From Marinobacter piscis (GTDB lineage Bacteria; Pseudomonadota; Gammaproteobacteria; Pseudomonadales; Oleiphilaceae), in contig NZ_VCGX01000003.1 in NCBI RefSeq assembly GCF_007671655.1, forward strand, positions 186,001 through 250,000: a DNA stretch of 64,000 nt. Direction: 5' to 3'. The first letter of the stretch is position 1; each line of letters begins with the position of its first letter. Positions 54,796 through 64,000 of the stretch are shown piece after piece. The notes beneath the pieces were generated by a model. It ran no database searches and was not told the origin of the DNA. It saw only the letters and a list, made by a program, of their open reading frames with translations. The position numbers and the translations under genes were made by a program.

Positions 54796-56241
54796 TCAGA
54801 ACGTGGAAAGTCCGGTTGCTTCCATCAAACGATAGCGCCAGTAGCGCAGCTTTGAGTCGTCGGCCCAGTGTTCGTATGGCAGGCTCATAACCGGGTTGCT
54901 GTCGGGGCCGGATTGCCACTGCTGTTCAAAAAAGCTGACGGCTTTTGCGGCGAGGGCAGAATCCGGTGGCACGGAAACCCGGGCGCTTGTCTCCAGGTTG
55001 AAGTTATCAAGGTTGCGCCGTGTGAAGTTGGCGGAGCCAAGTAAAAGCTCGGTGGGGCCGGCTTGGGGGCGCAGTATCATTAACTTGCTGTGGCATTGCT
55101 CGCCCGCTGTGTTGCACCAGCGTACCGGGATGCCGGTCTGGTGAAGCTCCATGGCAACCTGCCGGTTTGGAATGCCACTTTTTTGGTGGCCAAAGGCTTC
55201 GTTGTTGGCATCGAGAAGCAGGCGTATGTCTACGCCCCGTTTATGGGCATCGATTAAGGAGGCAACGACTCCTCTGTGGGAAAGGTAGAACAGTGCGAGA
55301 TCCAGCCGGCTCCCGCTTTGTGCGCTGGAAATTATCTCGAGTGCGGCATCCCGGATCCTGGCCTCTGTTTTTATGGCGATCGTGCCGGCGCTGTTGTGGT
55401 TGCGGGCCGGGCGTGCGTCTGCTTTGTGGATCAGAGTATCCAGCGCCTGGCTGGATCGGCCGGACATGGCCAGAACTGTTTTTTCGCTTTCAAGAATGTC
55501 GGTAACGGCAGGACCAGTGAAGCTGAGGGCTATATTGCTGTGCCGGCTGCTGCCATCGTGAGGGTTTGCAGAGGAAACAACAGCGCGCAGTGCATTCCCC
55601 TCATCTGTAACCAGTACTTTGCGATGGTTTGCCTTAAAATTAGGCAGGGCCAGATAACTGCGTATGGTAACCGGTTGGGTGCCCACTGCGTTTGGCAGCC
55701 AGCCTCCCTCAGGATTATTGCCTGCCCATTGGCAGCACAGTCGCCAGATGGCCGACCAGGCAGGGTTGCTGTCACGAAGCGGCTCCAGGTTGGTTTCGGT
55801 GACCGGAATGCCGGCTTGACGTAGCGCCTGAAACCAGGGCGATACTGAGCCCCCGTAAAGCGTATTCAGCGGGTCAGAGATAACAATCACCTCCAGTTCC
55901 GGTCGCTGCTTTTTGCGCCTGATCAGCGCCTCGGTGAGCTGTTCTGCGAGATTACGGTGCTCTGTGTCTTCCGGGCTGCTGCTGTTAAAGAGAAACATAT
56001 CGACGAGAATGAACGATTCTGCCTGTCTGATCAGGCGAAGGATTTCGTCGAAAATCTCATGATCCCGGCTTTCTGTGCCATCCCGATAGTGATAGGTGGC
56101 ATCCACCAGCAATGCGGCATCACTCAGGTTGTGGGTTTCACCCTTATAGCTGATGCCGGGGGGTAAAGGTTTGCAGGTATGGTAAATGCCCACGCCGGTC
56201 AGTGTCAGAAGCAGAAGCGTGAGCAATACCTTAAGAGTCAT
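54796..56241 (-). CDS. Phospholipase D family protein (cardiolipin synthase-like)
   Basis: 481-residue protein with an N-terminal signal anchor (residues 3-20) and two PLD half-domains. The first motif is complete: His206, Lys208 and Asp213 in HRKVLVTD. The second is His384-Ser-Lys386 in [11 protein letters not shown], where the expected aspartate is Arg. [17 protein letters not shown] closes the second half. The family includes cardiolipin synthases and periplasmic phosphodiesterases; the exact reaction is uncertain. A short gap of 34 bases separates it from rluF's upstream end region. It follows the glutamine amidotransferase gene by 19 bases. Confidence 0.85.
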   Translation of the reverse strand: MTLKVLLTLLLLTLTGVGIYHTCKPLPPGISYKGETHNLSDAALLVDATYHYRDGTESRDHEIFDEILRLIRQAESFILVDMFLFNSSSPEDTEHRNLAEQLTEALIRRKKQRPELEVIVISDPLNTLYGGSVSPWFQALRQAGIPVTETNLEPLRDSNPAWSAIWRLCCQWAGNNPEGGWLPNAVGTQPVTIRSYLALPNFKANHRKVLVTDEGNALRAVVSSANPHDGSSRHSNIALSFTGPAVTDILESEKTVLAMSGRSSQALDTLIHKADARPARNHNSAGTIAIKTEARIRDAALEIISSAQSGSRLDLALFYLSHRGVVASLIDAHKRGVDIRLLLDANNEAFGHQKSGIPNRQVAMELHQTGIPVRWCNTAGEQCHSKLMILRPQAGPTELLLGSANFTRRNLDNFNLETSARVSVPPDSALAAKAVSFFEQQWQSGPDSNPVMSLPYEHWADDSKLRYWRYRLMEATGLSTF

Positions 56242-56260
56242 AAAGCAGCCTCGGGCTGTG

Positions 56261-56995
56261 TCAGCCGGCCTGGTGTGCTTTAACCAGTGCCGAAAACCGC
56301 TGAAGCAGTCCGGCGGCTTCTGGTGCGTCGCTAACCGAGTGGATCAAGGCATGTGAATCCAGACCTTCCTGATCCAGGTCGGGAGCCTGCACTTGCAGAT
56401 AGGCCCGCATGATGTCGTCTGAAAACTCAGGGTGAAATTGTACGCCCCACGCACATTTGCCTGCGCGGAACGCCTGGTGAGGCTCAAATTCATTTTTGGC
56501 AAGCAGTACTGCATCAGGCGGCAGGCGCAACACCGACTGTTTATGGGTCAGTTGTGCATTGAAGCTCTCTGGCAGGTGCTCAAACAGTGGGTCATTTCTG
56601 GCATCGGACAATAGCTCTATTCGCCGGGTTCCGGTTTCCCGCCCTTCTGGGTGGTAGCCAGCCTCGCCACCCAGAGCATGGGCCAGAAGCTGGTGCCCGT
56701 AACATACCCCGAGAACGGGTATGTCCAGCGCCACAGCTTTTGCAAGCCATTGTGCCGCGTTTTCACTCCAGGGTTCGCGGTCGCTGACCATGGCGGGAGA
56801 GCCTGTAACGACAACTCCCTCCCAGTCTGCAGGGTCGGCTGGCAATTCACCGGCCTGTGTGTTGAACACAGAAATGTCGAGTCCGGGAGAGAGCCCATAA
56901 ATGAACCAGTCCTCAAAGTCCCCGTACTGCTTCCGGATCGCCGGATATGTACTGCCGGTTTTAAGGATTGCTACCCGTGGCTGCATGTGGTTCAT
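56261..56995 (-). CDS. Class I glutamine amidotransferase-like protein
   Basis: 244-residue stand-alone GATase1 domain. Nucleophile Cys98 in [16 protein letters not shown], catalytic His in [10 protein letters not shown] (near 188), and [11 protein letters not shown] for the oxyanion strand. It resembles GuaA-domain-like proteins of unknown acceptor (YfeJ-like). The ATG overlaps the stop of the YebC-family gene by 4 bases (ATGA), so translation is coupled. No partner synthetase is nearby. Confidence 0.87.
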   Translation of the reverse strand: MNHMQPRVAILKTGSTYPAIRKQYGDFEDWFIYGLSPGLDISVFNTQAGELPADPADWEGVVVTGSPAMVSDREPWSENAAQWLAKAVALDIPVLGVCYGHQLLAHALGGEAGYHPEGRETGTRRIELLSDARNDPLFEHLPESFNAQLTHKQSVLRLPPDAVLLAKNEFEPHQAFRAGKCAWGVQFHPEFSDDIMRAYLQVQAPDLDQEGLDSHALIHSVSDAPEAAGLLQRFSALVKAHQAG

Positions 56996-57717
56996 TGCAC
57001 TGGTAATTCTGCGTTGTGGAAAATGTTCTGCACATCGTCCAGGTCGTTCAGCATATCGCAGAACTTTTCGAAGAGGGGAATGTCATCACCTTCCACCGGC
57101 GTTGTGGTTTTCGGTACAAACTGTATTTCATCCACCTCAAAGTCGATGTCAGGGAAAGCGTCTGACAGAGCCTGCCGGGCCTTTGCGTACTCCGTGTGGG
57201 GCGTAAAAACGGTGATATGGCCATCTTCGTTTTCAATATCACTGACGTCTACATCGGCTTCTACCAAGGCTTCAAGCGCGCCTTCCTCGTCTTCACTTTT
57301 GAACACAAATATGGCGCTGTGATCGAACATATGGGCGACCGTGCCCGGGGTGCCGATTTTGCATTTGGTCTTGGTGAAGGCCAGGCGAACGTCGCCGAAC
57401 GTGCGGTTGGGGTTGTCAGTCAGGCAGTCCACGATCACCATGCAGTTGCCAGGACCGTACCCTTCGTAACGGGCTGGTGAGTAATCCTCGCCGGCACCGC
57501 CCTGAGCCTTCTCTATAGCTTTGTCTATAACATGGGACGGAACCTGATCTTTTTTGGCGCGCTCAATCAGCCCTCGCAGGGACAGGTTTGCCTGAGGGTC
57601 TGTTCCGCCAGACTTGGCGCTCATATAAATTTCGCGCCCGTACTTACTGTATACCTTGGTTTTGGCCGCCGCTGTCTTGGCCATGGACTCTTTGCGGTTC
57701 TGATAGGCTCTGCCCAT
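56992..57717 (-). CDS. YebC/PmpR family regulator, YeeN-like paralogue
   Basis: 241-residue member of the YebC family (TACO1 in mitochondria), which acts on translation of proline stretches or as a transcriptional regulator. Sequences seen: [54 protein letters not shown] and [18 protein letters not shown]. The lack of the GHSKWANIKHRK start of canonical YebC and the [14 protein letters not shown] start show it is the YeeN-type paralogue. It lies upstream of the amidotransferase gene in one operon. Confidence 0.9.
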   Translation of the reverse strand: MGRAYQNRKESMAKTAAAKTKVYSKYGREIYMSAKSGGTDPQANLSLRGLIERAKKDQVPSHVIDKAIEKAQGGAGEDYSPARYEGYGPGNCMVIVDCLTDNPNRTFGDVRLAFTKTKCKIGTPGTVAHMFDHSAIFVFKSEDEEGALEALVEADVDVSDIENEDGHITVFTPHTEYAKARQALSDAFPDIDFEVDEIQFVPKTTTPVEGDDIPLFEKFCDMLNDLDDVQNIFHNAELPVQ

Positions 57718-57815
57718 TTTTTGCGCTGCCTCATGTTTGCTGGATAAACACGAGGATTTTACTCAAGAATGTTCGTCCGGGACAGGCCTGTTTAGAAGGA
57801 ATGCCCCGCAGGCGG

Positions 57816-58616
57816 TCAGATATAGTCGATAGGTGTGCGGTAATTGTCCTGGGTCATCAGGTCAATGCCACACTCCATATCACTGACCCAGCTCAGAAAG
57901 CGGTCGATCATTTCGGGACCTTCAAAACGCTTGCCGTGCTGGGGCACTATCATGTCCACATCCATGTTCCGGACCATATCAGCCCAGAGCCGGCATATCT
58001 TTTTTGAGGCAATATAACGACGGTGGAATCCGGTCATATGCGCAATGTGCTGGTCGAAATCCGTTACCGGCAAATGGTCATCTGTACTACCCATGGAGGC
58101 TCCCAGATCTCCGGAAAACAGTATCCGCGAAACCGGGTCGTAAAATTGCAGATTGCCCACCGAATGCATGAAGTGGGCAGGCAGGCACTGCAGGTAAGAC
58201 TCACCGAATCTGACATTAGCGCCGGCGTCCGGAATGCTGACAATGCGATCGTAAACACTGCCGCTCAGCTGGTTGGTAACGTAGCTGGATACCAGGTGGG
58301 GCAGGAATCTGGCCCACAGCTTTGACGTTACAATTTTTGCGCGAGTATGGACAATCCAGCGGTCAATGGCGCCGATAATGTCCGGATCCTGGTGAGATGC
58401 AAACACATAGTCCATATCCTGAATGTTCATGTATTTGGAGGCAGCAACCGCCAGTGGCGTATAAGTAAGGTCGCCACCCGGGTCAATCAGCGCTTCGTGT
58501 TTGCCGTCTACAATCAGAAACTGGTTCGACTGGACACCTTCGCCAGTAACCAGAGAGTCGAACATCAGGCATTTGTGATGTCCGTTATCGAACAGAACAA
58601 CAGGCTCATTTGCCAT
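57816..58616 (-). CDS. Metallo-beta-lactamase-fold diiron protein (flavodiiron/ODP-like)
   Basis: 266-residue stand-alone metallo-beta-lactamase domain. The metal motif is H75-Q-D77-P-D79 rather than the HxExDH of flavodiiron proteins or HxHxDH of hydrolases. Further ligands are His148 (PAHFMHSVGN), Asp170 (FSGDLGAS) and the late His in VPQHGKRF. This pattern matches the oxygen-binding diiron protein (ODP) group, which lacks the flavodoxin domain. Possible roles are O2 or NO sensing or detoxification; none is proven here. It is monocistronic, ATG 58616, with the AraC gene 135 bases beyond its start on the same strand. Confidence 0.82.
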   Translation of the reverse strand: MANEPVVLFDNGHHKCLMFDSLVTGEGVQSNQFLIVDGKHEALIDPGGDLTYTPLAVAASKYMNIQDMDYVFASHQDPDIIGAIDRWIVHTRAKIVTSKLWARFLPHLVSSYVTNQLSGSVYDRIVSIPDAGANVRFGESYLQCLPAHFMHSVGNLQFYDPVSRILFSGDLGASMGSTDDHLPVTDFDQHIAHMTGFHRRYIASKKICRLWADMVRNMDVDMIVPQHGKRFEGPEMIDRFLSWVSDMECGIDLMTQDNYRTPIDYI

Positions 58617-58751
58617 TTAAATCTCCGAAGGGTAGAGGCCGGCGAGGCGCGGCAGTAAATGCAGGTCGCGCGGAGCGTACAAAATTGATGAATAACAATA
58701 AATGTTCCAAATCAATAATACCGCTATTTCCCTGCAGCGTTTTGTAATGTG

Positions 58752-59627
58752 TCAGTGCCTGGGAGTGTGGCGGTAGTCTCTGGGTGACTGTCCCATTACT
58801 TTTTTAAACAGACGGGAAAAATAGTAGGCGTCGTCATAACCCAGGCGATGGCTTATTTCCGCAAAGCTCAGGCTGGTGGCATCCAGCATCTGGCAGGCGC
58901 GCTCCACTTTCAGGTGGAGAAAATGCTGAATGGGAGAAGTTCCCGTCTGTTCTTTGTAACGCGTTGCAAAGTGGGCAGGGGAGAGGCCTGCCAGATCTGC
59001 CAGTTGCTCCAGGGTAATCCGCTCATCAAGGCGTTCGTGCATGTAGTTGTGGATCGTATCCAGCTCGGCGGTTCGTTCATGTCCGGTGTCATCAATACTG
59101 ATCGGGATGGCTGTCAGCAGCTGGCGCAGGCGGTTGGCTGCGTGAATCAGTCCGCTGGCCCGGAAGCCGGTCTGCCGAACGGAGAGCAAACCATTAAAGT
59201 CCACCAGCAACCTTGGTTGTCGACCGAGGTGGCGGATGCGCACTGAGCTGTCAAACCCCATGTACTTCTGAAAATCAGTGGCCAGAGGGCCAGTGTAGTG
59301 CACCCAGTGAATCGTCCATGGGGCTTCGGGGTGTGCCGTATACCGGTGACGGGTGCCGGCAGGCAGCAACAGCAGGTCGCCGGCACTTACCGTATAGGAC
59401 TCTCCTTCCATATTAAGGAAGGCCTGACCATCGGTGCAATAGATCAAAAGATTGTCGCGGTGGTGCTCTCTGTGCATGTGGTGCCCAGCCGCGTGCCGGT
59501 AATGACCAAAGGCAAGAGGGTAGAGGTCGCGGGTAAGTGGGTGCTCAGACAAAAGGCGAATAGTGGGCGCTGGAACCACGTAGCGAATGCTGTCGCCGGG
59601 GACTGGCCATTGAGAGGTTTGTGCCAT
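58752..59627 (-). CDS. AraC-family transcriptional regulator
   Basis: 291-residue activator with an N-terminal cupin-like ligand domain (YPLAFGHYRHAAGHHMHRE, LLIYCTDGQAFLNMEGES, LLLLPAGTRHRYTAHPE) and a C-terminal double helix-turn-helix (about 190-290) with LEQLADLAGLSPAHFATRYK and ISHRLGYDDAYYFSRLFKKV. It diverges from the valine-degradation operon starting with mmsA, as MmsR does in Pseudomonas aeruginosa. ATG 59627 is used; an in-frame GTG six codons upstream (59645) is an alternative. Confidence 0.9.
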   Translation of the reverse strand: MAQTSQWPVPGDSIRYVVPAPTIRLLSEHPLTRDLYPLAFGHYRHAAGHHMHREHHRDNLLIYCTDGQAFLNMEGESYTVSAGDLLLLPAGTRHRYTAHPEAPWTIHWVHYTGPLATDFQKYMGFDSSVRIRHLGRQPRLLVDFNGLLSVRQTGFRASGLIHAANRLRQLLTAIPISIDDTGHERTAELDTIHNYMHERLDERITLEQLADLAGLSPAHFATRYKEQTGTSPIQHFLHLKVERACQMLDATSLSFAEISHRLGYDDAYYFSRLFKKVMGQSPRDYRHTPRH

Positions 59628-59789
59628 ATTTTCGTTACTGCTCACTGCGAGGTGATCGAAATATAATCCATTATGGGCGAAATTTAGTCAATCATAAAAG
59701 GCCCGGGGCCGTGCTAGAGTTTAGGCATATATGGCCGAAGCACCCTTGCTTTAGCCCACCTCCGCACAACAACAAACAGGGGTTTCACA

Positions 59790-61286
<1,497 letters not shown>

Positions 61287-61312
61287 TCGCATTGGTAACA
61301 CGGAGCCAGACA

Positions 61313-62479
61313 ATGGACTTTAATCTGACTGAAGATCAGCTGGCGTTTCGCGAAGCAGCCCGGGCGTTCGCTGAGAAATCCATGGCCCCGCATGCGGCCA
61401 GGTGGGACGATGAACATATCTTTCCTGTCGATGTGCTGAAAGAAGCCGGCGTGATGGGTTTTATGGGAATTTATACGCCCGAAGCCCTGGGGGGCATGGG
61501 GCTTTCCCGGCTGGACACATCCGTGATTGTGGAAGAGCTTGCAGCCGCCTGCCCCTCAACGGCGGCGTTTATAACCATCCACAATATGGCAACCTGGATG
61601 GTAGCCAGTTTTGCCTCGGACGAGCTCCGGCAAGAGGTTGTCCCGAGGCTGGCCAGCGGTGAATGGCTGGCATCTTACTGTCTGACGGAGCCCGGCGCCG
61701 GCTCGGATGCGGCCAGCATAAAAACCAAAGCAGTCCGGGAAGGTGACAGCTACGTGATCAGTGGCAGCAAAGTGTTTATCTCCGGTGCCGGCGATACAGA
61801 TATTCTCGTGCTGATGGCGCGCACCGGAGCGCCGGATTCGGGCCCCAGGGGGATTTCTACATTCGTAGTGCCTGCGGATGCTGACGGCATTTCCTATGGC
61901 AAGAATGAAGAGAAGATGGGGTGGCGATCTCAACCCACGCGTATGGTCAGCCTTGAGAACGTGCGCATTCCCGCGACCAGTCGGGTGGGAGAAGAAGGTG
62001 AGGGGTTTGCCATTGCCATGAAAGGCCTTGATGGCGGCCGGCTGAATATTGCCACTTGTTCTTTAGGTGGAGCGCAGGCTGCGCTGTTGAGAGCCCGTAA
62101 CTACATGCACGAACGGGAGCAGTTTGGTAAGCCCCTGGCCGCTTTTCAGGCTTTGCAGTTCAAGCTTGCCGATATGGCCACCAACCTGGTTGCCGCGCGA
62201 CAAATGGTGCGCCTGGGGGCGTTCAAGCTGGATAGCGGTGATGCTGAAGCAACGCTGCACTGTGCCATGGCCAAACGTTTCGCGACCGATGTCTGCTTTG
62301 ATGTCGTAAACGACGCACTGCAGTTACATGGCGGTTATGGCTATATCCGGGAATACCCTCTGGAGCGTTACCTGCGTGATCTGCGAGTGCATCAGATACT
62401 GGAGGGGACCAACGAAATTATGCGTCTGATTGTGGCCAGGCGCCTGCTGGATGATGGTGTGGCCGAGGCCATTCAATAA
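61313..62479 (+). CDS. Acyl-CoA dehydrogenase, isobutyryl-CoA dehydrogenase-like
   Basis: 388-residue FAD enzyme. The catalytic Glu364 is in HQILEGTNEIMR; CLTEPGAGSDAASIKTKAV and KMGWRSQPTRMVSLENVRIP are characteristic of the ACAD8 (isobutyryl-CoA dehydrogenase) type. In valine degradation it forms methacrylyl-CoA. ATG 61313 follows GGAG by 7 bases. Position between mmsA and an enoyl-CoA hydratase supports the substrate assignment, though short/branched-chain acyl-CoAs in general are possible. Confidence 0.92.
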   Translation: MDFNLTEDQLAFREAARAFAEKSMAPHAARWDDEHIFPVDVLKEAGVMGFMGIYTPEALGGMGLSRLDTSVIVEELAAACPSTAAFITIHNMATWMVASFASDELRQEVVPRLASGEWLASYCLTEPGAGSDAASIKTKAVREGDSYVISGSKVFISGAGDTDILVLMARTGAPDSGPRGISTFVVPADADGISYGKNEEKMGWRSQPTRMVSLENVRIPATSRVGEEGEGFAIAMKGLDGGRLNIATCSLGGAQAALLRARNYMHEREQFGKPLAAFQALQFKLADMATNLVAARQMVRLGAFKLDSGDAEATLHCAMAKRFATDVCFDVVNDALQLHGGYGYIREYPLERYLRDLRVHQILEGTNEIMRLIVARRLLDDGVAEAIQ

Positions 62480-62505
62480 TCCACCAAAATAACAGGAGAA
62501 CGATG

Positions 62506-63285
62506 ATGAGTGATCTGATTCAGCTCGAAAAGCGCGGGCACATCGCAATACTGACAATCAATAATCCGCCGGCCAACACGTGGACTGCGGAGTCTCTGCC
62601 TGCCCTCGCAGAAACGATACGTGCACTCAACGAGGACGCAGACATTTTTGCGTTGGTTGTGACCGGGCAGGGCGAGAAATTTTTCTCCGCCGGTGCCGAC
62701 CTGAAAACCTTTGCTGACGGTGATAAAGCCCGGGCCAATGAAATGGCGCAGCTTTTTGGTGAAGCATTTTCTGCGCTGACAGCCTTTCGGGGCGTATCCA
62801 TTGCGGCCGTGAATGGTTATGCCATGGGCGGCGGCCTTGAGTGCGCGCTTGCATGCGATATTCGTGTGGCTGAAGAGCATGCCCAAATGGCGCTCCCCGA
62901 GGCCTCTGTGGGGTTGCTGCCCTGCGCCGGCGGAACCCAGAATCTGCCCTGGGTTGTAGGTGAGGGCTGGGCGAAACGTATGATTCTGTGCGGCGAACGG
63001 GTCAGCGCGGACAAAGCGTTGCAGATTGGCCTGGTGGAAGAAGTTGTTGCCAGTGGCCAGGGACTGGAAAAGGCACTGGAGCTGGCTGAAATGGCGTGTA
63101 AGCAAAGCCCGTCTTCCATTGCCCGCTGCAAGAGCCTGGTGATGAGTGCCCGTGACAGTCGCAGTCACAGTGACGGCTGGCGCATGGAGCGTGAGCTGTT
63201 TGTTGAACTGTTCTCGACCGAAGATCAGAAAGAAGGTGTGAACGCGTTTCTCGATAAGCGCAAGCCGGAATGGAAGAACCGCTGA
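62506..63285 (+). CDS. Enoyl-CoA hydratase (methacrylyl-CoA hydratase of valine degradation)
   Basis: 259-residue crotonase. Oxyanion-hole segments are KFFSAGADLKTF and VNGYAMGGGLECALACD; the two catalytic glutamates fall in GGGLECAL and LPEASVGLLPCAGGTQ. In this operon it would hydrate methacrylyl-CoA to 3-hydroxyisobutyryl-CoA. Two ATG codons in tandem (62503, 62506) follow AGGAG; the second gives the better 7-base spacing. Confidence 0.92.
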   Translation: MSDLIQLEKRGHIAILTINNPPANTWTAESLPALAETIRALNEDADIFALVVTGQGEKFFSAGADLKTFADGDKARANEMAQLFGEAFSALTAFRGVSIAAVNGYAMGGGLECALACDIRVAEEHAQMALPEASVGLLPCAGGTQNLPWVVGEGWAKRMILCGERVSADKALQIGLVEEVVASGQGLEKALELAEMACKQSPSSIARCKSLVMSARDSRSHSDGWRMERELFVELFSTEDQKEGVNAFLDKRKPEWKNR

Positions 63286-63316
63286 AACCCGGCACCTGCT
63301 GCTTTAAGGATTAGAT

Positions 63317-64000
63317 ATGAGTCATCCATCTGAAAAAAGTAACCAGCCGATCGTTTTTGAAGAGTGGGAAACCGCCGATGGTCTCCTGATCGCCGTGGCA
63401 AGACTGAATGCGCCCAAAACACTGAACTCGCTTTCTCTTGAAATGATCCGGCAACTGACCCCCCAACTTGAAAGCTGGGGTGCGAATGACCGTGTGCAAG
63501 CGGTCTGGATTGAAGCCGAAGGTGATAAGGCGTTTTGTGCCGGCGGTGACATAGTCGCGCTATACCGCAGTATGACCGAGCCGGGAAGTGCGGGGCCCAG
63601 CGAAGGGGAAGCTTTTTTTACGGAAGAGTATGAGCTGGACTACCTGATCCATACGTATCCGAAACCGGTCGTTTGCTGGGGGCACGGCATTGTGATGGGG
63701 GGCGGTCTGGGCATCATGGCCGGCGCGTCTCACCGGGTGGTCACGGAAGCCTCCATGCTGGCAATGCCGGAAAGCAGTATCGGGCTATACCCGGACGTCG
63801 CTGCGGGCTGGTTTCTGAACCGTGCACCCGGGCGAACCGGGCTATTCCTGGGTCTGACCGGTGCTCGCCTGAATGCTTCAGACGCTCTGTTCACTGGCCT
63901 GGCGGATCGCTTTATCCGGCAGGACCTTAAGGCATCCGTAGTGACTGCGCTGACCAGTAGCAACTGGCAGGGAGATGATTCTTTTGCTGTGGTCAGCCGT
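63317..64000 (+). CDS. 3-Hydroxyisobutyryl-CoA hydrolase, 3' truncated by the window edge
   Basis: Frame open from ATG 63317 (AAGGA 7 bases upstream) to the last base, 228 codons with no stop. The family length is about 360-370 residues, so roughly the C-terminal 140 are missing. Crotonase-fold HIBYL-CoA hydrolase: oxyanion segments KAFCAGGDIVALYRS and WGHGIVMGGGLG, catalytic Glu and Asp in MPESSIGLYPDVAAGWFL. It releases 3-hydroxyisobutyrate from its CoA ester in valine degradation; mmsB would be expected next, outside the window. Confidence 0.95.
   Translation, partial: MSHPSEKSNQPIVFEEWETADGLLIAVARLNAPKTLNSLSLEMIRQLTPQLESWGANDRVQAVWIEAEGDKAFCAGGDIVALYRSMTEPGSAGPSEGEAFFTEEYELDYLIHTYPKPVVCWGHGIVMGGGLGIMAGASHRVVTEASMLAMPESSIGLYPDVAAGWFLNRAPGRTGLFLGLTGARLNASDALFTGLADRFIRQDLKASVVTALTSSNWQGDDSFAVVSR

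Overview
The window is a piece of a gammaproteobacterial chromosome, most likely Marinobacter or a close relative. The strongest pointer is the fatty acyl-CoA reductase at 24845-26383, which closely resembles the 513-residue enzyme known from Marinobacter aquaeolei/hydrocarbonoclasticus (Maqu_2507, compared from memory). The housekeeping layout (lepA-lepB-rnc-era-recO-pdxJ, then a BarA/GacS kinase next to cysM-rlmD-relA-mazG) and the many fatty-acid and branched-chain amino-acid enzymes fit a marine lipid-using heterotroph. No phage, transposase, integrase, CRISPR array, rRNA or tRNA was seen. Coding density is high, with many 4-bp stop/start overlaps.

Layout. 1-4781: the conserved lepA(3' end)-lepB-DUF4845-rnc-era-recO-pdxJ operon. 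4803-7679: a BarA/GacS hybrid sensor kinase on the minus strand. 7904-18482: mostly plus-strand housekeeping genes (cysM, rlmD, relA, mazG, ppc, adk, tsaB, rsmJ), with a hairpin plus T-tract in the adk leader. 18516-20984: plsB. 21124-22781: nudC-murI. 22776-26383: a lipid-flavoured locus in which a DUF2156 acyltransferase-like gene and a SAM methyltransferase diverge from the fatty acyl-CoA reductase. 26536-29191: acetyl-CoA synthetase followed by a LuxR-type response regulator of the ErdR/CrbR kind.

29213-34177: a D-2-hydroxyacid dehydrogenase, an aminotransferase with a CPXCG zinc-binding-type protein and a DUF1439 lipoprotein, an isocitrate/tartrate dehydrogenase-like enzyme and a small membrane protein. 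34171-39981: a LysR regulator diverging from a five-gene operon: ACAD10/11-like acyl-CoA dehydrogenase, SDR, aminoglycoside-phosphotransferase-fold kinase, histidine phosphatase, SDR. The kinase and dehydrogenase are the two halves of mammalian ACAD11 and the counterparts of LvaA/LvaC, which suggests phosphorylation and elimination of the hydroxyl of a 4-hydroxyacyl-CoA. A 92-bp cloverleaf-like inverted repeat sits inside this operon.

39982-58616: single genes and pairs (PBP4-type DacB, GFA protein, PQQ sugar dehydrogenase, aldehyde dehydrogenase, YaiI, PhnA, PCu(A)C copper chaperone, a 57-residue CCGGCS-tailed peptide, a cold-shock protein, dienoyl-CoA isomerase-like crotonase, CPBP protease, ArgP/ArgO pair, NlpC/P60 lipoprotein, ArfB, an HSL-family hydrolase, DUF2007, SDR, RluF, phospholipase D family protein, glutamine amidotransferase, YebC paralogue, diiron-type beta-lactamase-fold protein). 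58752-64000: an AraC regulator diverging from a valine-degradation operon (mmsA, isobutyryl-CoA dehydrogenase, enoyl-CoA hydratase, 3-hydroxyisobutyryl-CoA hydrolase) that runs off the right edge.

The best candidates for something not fully described are the ACAD/SDR/kinase/phosphatase operon with its embedded cloverleaf repeat, the CCGGCS peptide with a palindromic operator-like site, and the DUF2156/methyltransferase/fatty acyl-CoA reductase locus. Start codons were chosen by ribosome-binding-site spacing and family length; where this moved a start it is stated.
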